Shown here: positions 29,195 through 32,186 of the stretch, one piece after another
Numbering within the stretch: position 1 is the first letter of the stretch
Layout: every line of letters begins with the position of its first letter
DNA from: Chloroflexota bacterium
GTDB lineage: Bacteria; Chloroflexota; Dehalococcoidia; Lucifugimonadales; JACQOS01
DNA length: 32,186 nucleotides
Assembly: GCA_016202425.1 (NCBI GenBank)
Contig: JACQOS010000213.1
Location: forward strand, 1 to 32,186
Reading direction: 5' to 3'
Notes under the pieces: generated by a model
Told to the model about the DNA's origin: nothing
Seen by the model: the letters and a program-made list of their open reading frames with translations, nothing else
The model's database searches: none
Position numbers and translations under genes: made by a program

Positions 29195-32095
29195 GTGACG
29201 GAGCCCATCGCCATCACCATTGACGGGCGGGCGGTCCAGGCCCGCCCTGGCTCCATGGTGCTGGAGGCGGCCATGGAGGCAGGGGTCTACATCCCCTATC
29301 TGTGCTATCACCCGGGCATGAAGCCCTTCGCCGCCTGTCGGTTGTGCGTGGTCCAGGAGGAGGTGGAGGCAGAGGTGGAGAGGGACGGCCAGAAGGTGAA
29401 GGAGAGGCAACTACGGCCCCCCTCGGCCTCCTGCACGCTTCCGGTGCGTCCCGGCATGGCCGTGCGTACCGTCACCGAGACGGTCCGGCAACTGCAACGG
29501 GGGGTGATGGAGATGCTCATCTCCGAGCACCCCCACGGCTGCCTCACCTGCCACAGGATCGAGCTGTGTGGCCCCGAGGATATCTGCCTGCGGCACGTGT
29601 CGGTGAACGACCGATGTGTCATCTGCCCCAAGAACGAGCGGTGTGAGCTGAAGGACACGGTCCGGTACCTGGGGATGGAACTGACCTCTTCCTTGTCGTA
29701 CCAGACGCGGGGTCTGCCCATCGAGGCGGCTGACCCGTTCTACGACCGGGACTACAACCTGTGCATCGTGTGCGGTCGTTGCGTGCGGGTGTGCGAGGAG
29801 GTGCGCGGGGACAACGCCATCACGTTCACCGAGCGGGCAGGGCAGGCGCTGGTGGGGACGTCCCGGGGGACGTCGCTCTTGGAATCCGGATGCGAGTTCT
29901 GCGGGGCCTGTCTCGATGTCTGCCCCGTGGGGGCGCTGGTGGAGAGGGAGCACAAGTGGGACAAGGCAGTGCGGGTCGTGCGGACGGTCTGCCCCCACTG
30001 CCCGGTGGGGTGCCAGTTGAACCTGGAGATCAACAAGAGGGAGAAGGTGGTCCGGGCCATTCCTGAGATCAAGGCTCCGGCCAACCGCGGCCAGGCGTGT
30101 TTCAGGGGAAAGTTTGGCCTGGAGTACGTGAACCACAAGGACCGGCTGAGGAGGCCGCTGGTCCGCAAGGACGGGCAGCTCCAGGAGGCCACGTGGGAGG
30201 AGGCGATGGCGCTCGTGGCGGAGCGGCTTGCCCGCTACCGCGGGAGCCAGTTCGCAGCCGTGGCGTCAGCGCGGGGAACGAACGAGACGGCGTACCTGCT
30301 CCAGAAGTTCGCGCGCGTGGCCATGGGGAGCAACAACGTCTGCGTGGACTCCGACACCCGGCCGGCCCTGGCCAGGACGCTGGCGGACTCCCTGGGCTAC
30401 GCTGCCGCCACCAACACCATCTGGGAGCTGGAGAGGGCAGGCTGCATCCTCGCGGTCAATAGCAATACCACGGAGGAGCACAACGTGGTGGCGGTGCCCG
30501 TGAAGCGGGCTGTCAAGGGTGGCGCCAGGCTCATCGTGGTGGACCCTCGGGAGGTGGAGCTTACCCGCTATGCCCATCTCTGGCTGCGGCCCAGGCCCGG
30601 GACGACGCTGGCCCTGCTCGCGGGAATGTTGCGCGTCGTTCTCGACGCGGGGCTGGCCGACAAAGCGTTCCTCCAGGAGCGGTGCGATGGTCTGGAAGCG
30701 TTGCGGGCGTCCGTGGGGCCCTACGACCTTGAGGCCGTGGCCAGCGCTACGGGCGTGCCAGGGGAGGCGATCGGGGAAGCGGCGCGCCTCTACGCCAAGG
30801 GGGGGCCGTCGGCCATCCTCTACGCCCTGGACAACGTGCCGCCCGAGGATCAGGAGGCCGAGGTCGTGGCCCTGGCGGACCTGGCGCTGGCGACGTGGAA
30901 CCTGGGGAAGCCCTCCAGCGGGCTGTATCCCCTGCGTCACGGCACCAATGAGCAGGGCGCTTTGGACGTGGGATGCGCCCCGGACCTGCTGCCAGGCTAC
31001 GCTCATCTGGACGACGGGCACGCGCGGCGGCGGCTGGAGGAGTCCTGGAGAGCTGCCGTGCCGGAGACACCGGGCCTGGGCCTTGGTGCGGCCCTCCTGG
31101 CGGCGCGGGAGGGCAGGCTGAAGGCGATGGTGCTGATGGGAGATAGCGCCAGCTACTCCAGCGGAGAGGTGGGGGACGGCTACGAAGCCCTGGACCGTCT
31201 CGAGTTCCTGGTGGTGCACGATGCGTTTCTGGGCGAGGCGGCCCAGCGGGCCCACGTCGTGCTCCCCGCCACCACGTTTGCGGAGGACGAGGGCACGTAC
31301 ACCAACCTGGAGCGGCGCGTCCAGCTCCTGGTCAAGGCGCTCACGCCGAGGAACAGCGAGGCAAGGCCCGCCTCTTGGATGGTGTGCGACCTCGCCCGGC
31401 GCATGGGGGCGAAAGGGTTCGACTTCCTGGGCCCCGCCGAGGTGTTCGATGAGATCGCGGCCGTTGCCCCTAGCTATCGGGGCATCTCCCACGAGCGGCT
31501 GCGGCGAGAGGCCGTGCTCACCCTCCGCCCGGACCCGCTGGACCCCCTCCCTACCCAGTACCTCTACTCGGACCGGGTGTCCCAGGGGCTCCTGTGGCCA
31601 TGCCCGGAGCCTGAAGGCCCGGGGACGCCGGTCCTCTATGCCACTGGGTTTCCCCACGGGCGGGCGCGGCTCAGGCCGCTGCCGCCCCCTCGGCCCCGGG
31701 AGGCGGAGCCGTTGCTGCTGGTCCCGGGCCGGGTGCTGGCCCAGGAGGACCGGGAGATGGAGGTGGCGCAGGCCGACGGTGTGAACCAGGTCCGGCGGGA
31801 CGAGTGGGTGGAGCTCCATCCTGAGGATGCCGCGGCCCGGGGCATCAGCCCGGGCGACCTGGTGGAGGTTCTGTCGGGGAGGCAGCGCCTTCGGGGAATC
31901 GCCGTGCTCCGGGAGGGGGCGCACCGAGGGGTGGTGTCCGTCACCACCCTCTTCGGAGAGTTGGCCACCAGGCTCCAGGCCAGCGAGGCCCCGGACCCCA
32001 TGGCCAGCGTCCCCGGGCTGGTCATTGCGCCGGCACGGATGGAGAAGCTCGGCGCGGGCCCCCGCCTCCGGGCGGCGGGCGGGCCATCCCCATAG
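29195..32095 (+). CDS. NuoG / formate dehydrogenase alpha-like molybdopterin iron-sulfur subunit
   Basis: The 966-residue protein has, in order: a [2Fe-2S] ferredoxin domain (Cys37, 48, 51, 80); a His-Cys3 cluster (HPHGCLTCHRIELC, 112-125); four more cysteines (131, 141, 144, 150); two [4Fe-4S] ferredoxin motifs (190/193/196/200 and 233/236/239/243); and a molybdopterin domain with its own [4Fe-4S] site (266, 269, 273, 302). A C-terminal dinucleotide-binding domain follows (from about 845). This is the formate-dehydrogenase-alpha layout. However, where formate dehydrogenases have Cys/Sec-His, it reads CVDSDTRPALA near 383-393. There is no in-frame TGA. GTG 29195 has AAAGGAGC upstream. The TAG stop abuts repeat copy D. 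Confidence 0.88.
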   Translation: MTEPIAITIDGRAVQARPGSMVLEAAMEAGVYIPYLCYHPGMKPFAACRLCVVQEEVEAEVERDGQKVKERQLRPPSASCTLPVRPGMAVRTVTETVRQLQRGVMEMLISEHPHGCLTCHRIELCGPEDICLRHVSVNDRCVICPKNERCELKDTVRYLGMELTSSLSYQTRGLPIEAADPFYDRDYNLCIVCGRCVRVCEEVRGDNAITFTERAGQALVGTSRGTSLLESGCEFCGACLDVCPVGALVEREHKWDKAVRVVRTVCPHCPVGCQLNLEINKREKVVRAIPEIKAPANRGQACFRGKFGLEYVNHKDRLRRPLVRKDGQLQEATWEEAMALVAERLARYRGSQFAAVASARGTNETAYLLQKFARVAMGSNNVCVDSDTRPALARTLADSLGYAAATNTIWELERAGCILAVNSNTTEEHNVVAVPVKRAVKGGARLIVVDPREVELTRYAHLWLRPRPGTTLALLAGMLRVVLDAGLADKAFLQERCDGLEALRASVGPYDLEAVASATGVPGEAIGEAARLYAKGGPSAILYALDNVPPEDQEAEVVALADLALATWNLGKPSSGLYPLRHGTNEQGALDVGCAPDLLPGYAHLDDGHARRRLEESWRAAVPETPGLGLGAALLAAREGRLKAMVLMGDSASYSSGEVGDGYEALDRLEFLVVHDAFLGEAAQRAHVVLPATTFAEDEGTYTNLERRVQLLVKALTPRNSEARPASWMVCDLARRMGAKGFDFLGPAEVFDEIAAVAPSYRGISHERLRREAVLTLRPDPLDPLPTQYLYSDRVSQGLLWPCPEPEGPGTPVLYATGFPHGRARLRPLPPPRPREAEPLLLVPGRVLAQEDREMEVAQADGVNQVRRDEWVELHPEDAAARGISPGDLVEVLSGRQRLRGIAVLREGAHRGVVSVTTLFGELATRLQASEAPDPMASVPGLVIAPARMEKLGAGPRLRAAGGPSP

Positions 32096-32186
32096 CAGGT
32101 TGGTGAAAAAGGAGGAGTCCAGTCCCGACTCGTCGGGATTGGCGGGGGTCTGGGGGTGTCCCCCAGATATAATTCTTACCCCCTTC
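32092..32186 (+). repeat. Dispersed structured repeat, copy D (cut by window edge)
   Basis: It is flanked by ATAG (32092-32095, containing the NuoG-like stop codon) and starts CAGGTTGGTGAAAAAGGAGG like copy C. Its first hairpin is a different sequence: CCAGTCCCGA (32119-32128) pairs with TCGGGATTGG (32133-32142). After that it again matches copy C to the window end with one visible difference (ATTCTTACC against ATTCCTACC), including the CTGGGGG/CCCCCAG hairpin and the TATAAT. Confidence 0.85.

Noticed and set aside
29195-32095. Selenocysteine codon in the formate-dehydrogenase-like gene
   Set aside because: The frame has no internal TGA, and the active-site position lacks both Cys and Sec.

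Overview
The window is a high-GC bacterial chromosome segment carrying about 23 protein genes, one tRNA, tmRNA and four copies of a dispersed structured repeat. Gene content points to the phylum Chloroflexota, probably class Dehalococcoidia or a relative. The indicators are an adjacent DUF2298 (Chlor_Arch_YYY) and Agl23-type (TIGR03663) membrane-protein pair that is typical of Chloroflexi and archaea, a tmRNA tag ending in LALAA, and overall gene style. This assignment is inference; no rRNA or marker phylogeny was possible.

Layout. 1-1,000: repeat copy A and homoserine kinase (minus strand). 1,124-1,240: tRNA-Pro(CGG) with its promoter. 1,279-4,412: a promoter followed by a co-directional set of cysteine hydrolase (isochorismatase family), lipoprotein substrate-binding protein and DUF1989 protein. 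4,400-6,355 (minus): endonuclease V followed by release factor 2, whose gene needs a programmed +1 frameshift. 6,425-8,779 (minus): a ZIP-type metal transporter and citrate synthase, the latter behind a 190-nt leader with several strong hairpins. 8,811-12,077 (plus): CtpA-type protease, SmpB, a small membrane protein and tmRNA, so both trans-translation components and a tail-specific protease sit together. 12,078-13,780: accessory DNA just after tmRNA, with an IS110-family transposase remnant, another possible transposon remnant, a small membrane protein and an ADP-ribosylglycohydrolase with a hydrophobic tail. 13,777-15,149 (minus): repeat copy B and a CCA-adding/poly(A) polymerase-family enzyme. 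15,189-16,914: RNase III and FtsY, divergent from the former with closely spaced, near-leaderless promoters. 16,956-25,326: envelope/glycan genes (DUF2298 protein, Agl23-like protein, SDR, flippase-like LPG_synthase_TM protein, FAD amine-oxidase-like protein) interrupted by repeat copy C. 25,393-26,746: an MFS exporter with its own promoter and lower-GC coding. 26,914-32,095: a NuoE-NuoF-NuoG/formate-dehydrogenase-like operon, followed by repeat copy D at the window edge.

The most unusual signal is the dispersed repeat. All four copies lie just downstream of a gene and in the same orientation as that gene, and in three of them the gene's TAG stop codon abuts the repeat's first base. Copies C and D are almost identical outside one internal hairpin, yet the hairpin stem has been replaced by a different self-complementary sequence. 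Copy C has terminal inverted repeats and a possible 4-bp target duplication, so it looks like a non-autonomous mobile element whose stem is conserved as a structure, not as a sequence. Other points of interest are the structured citrate synthase leader, the NuoG-like subunit that lacks the formate dehydrogenase Cys/Sec-His pair, the duplicated N-terminal region of CtpA, and acidic-residue substitutions in both the CCA enzyme and RNase III.
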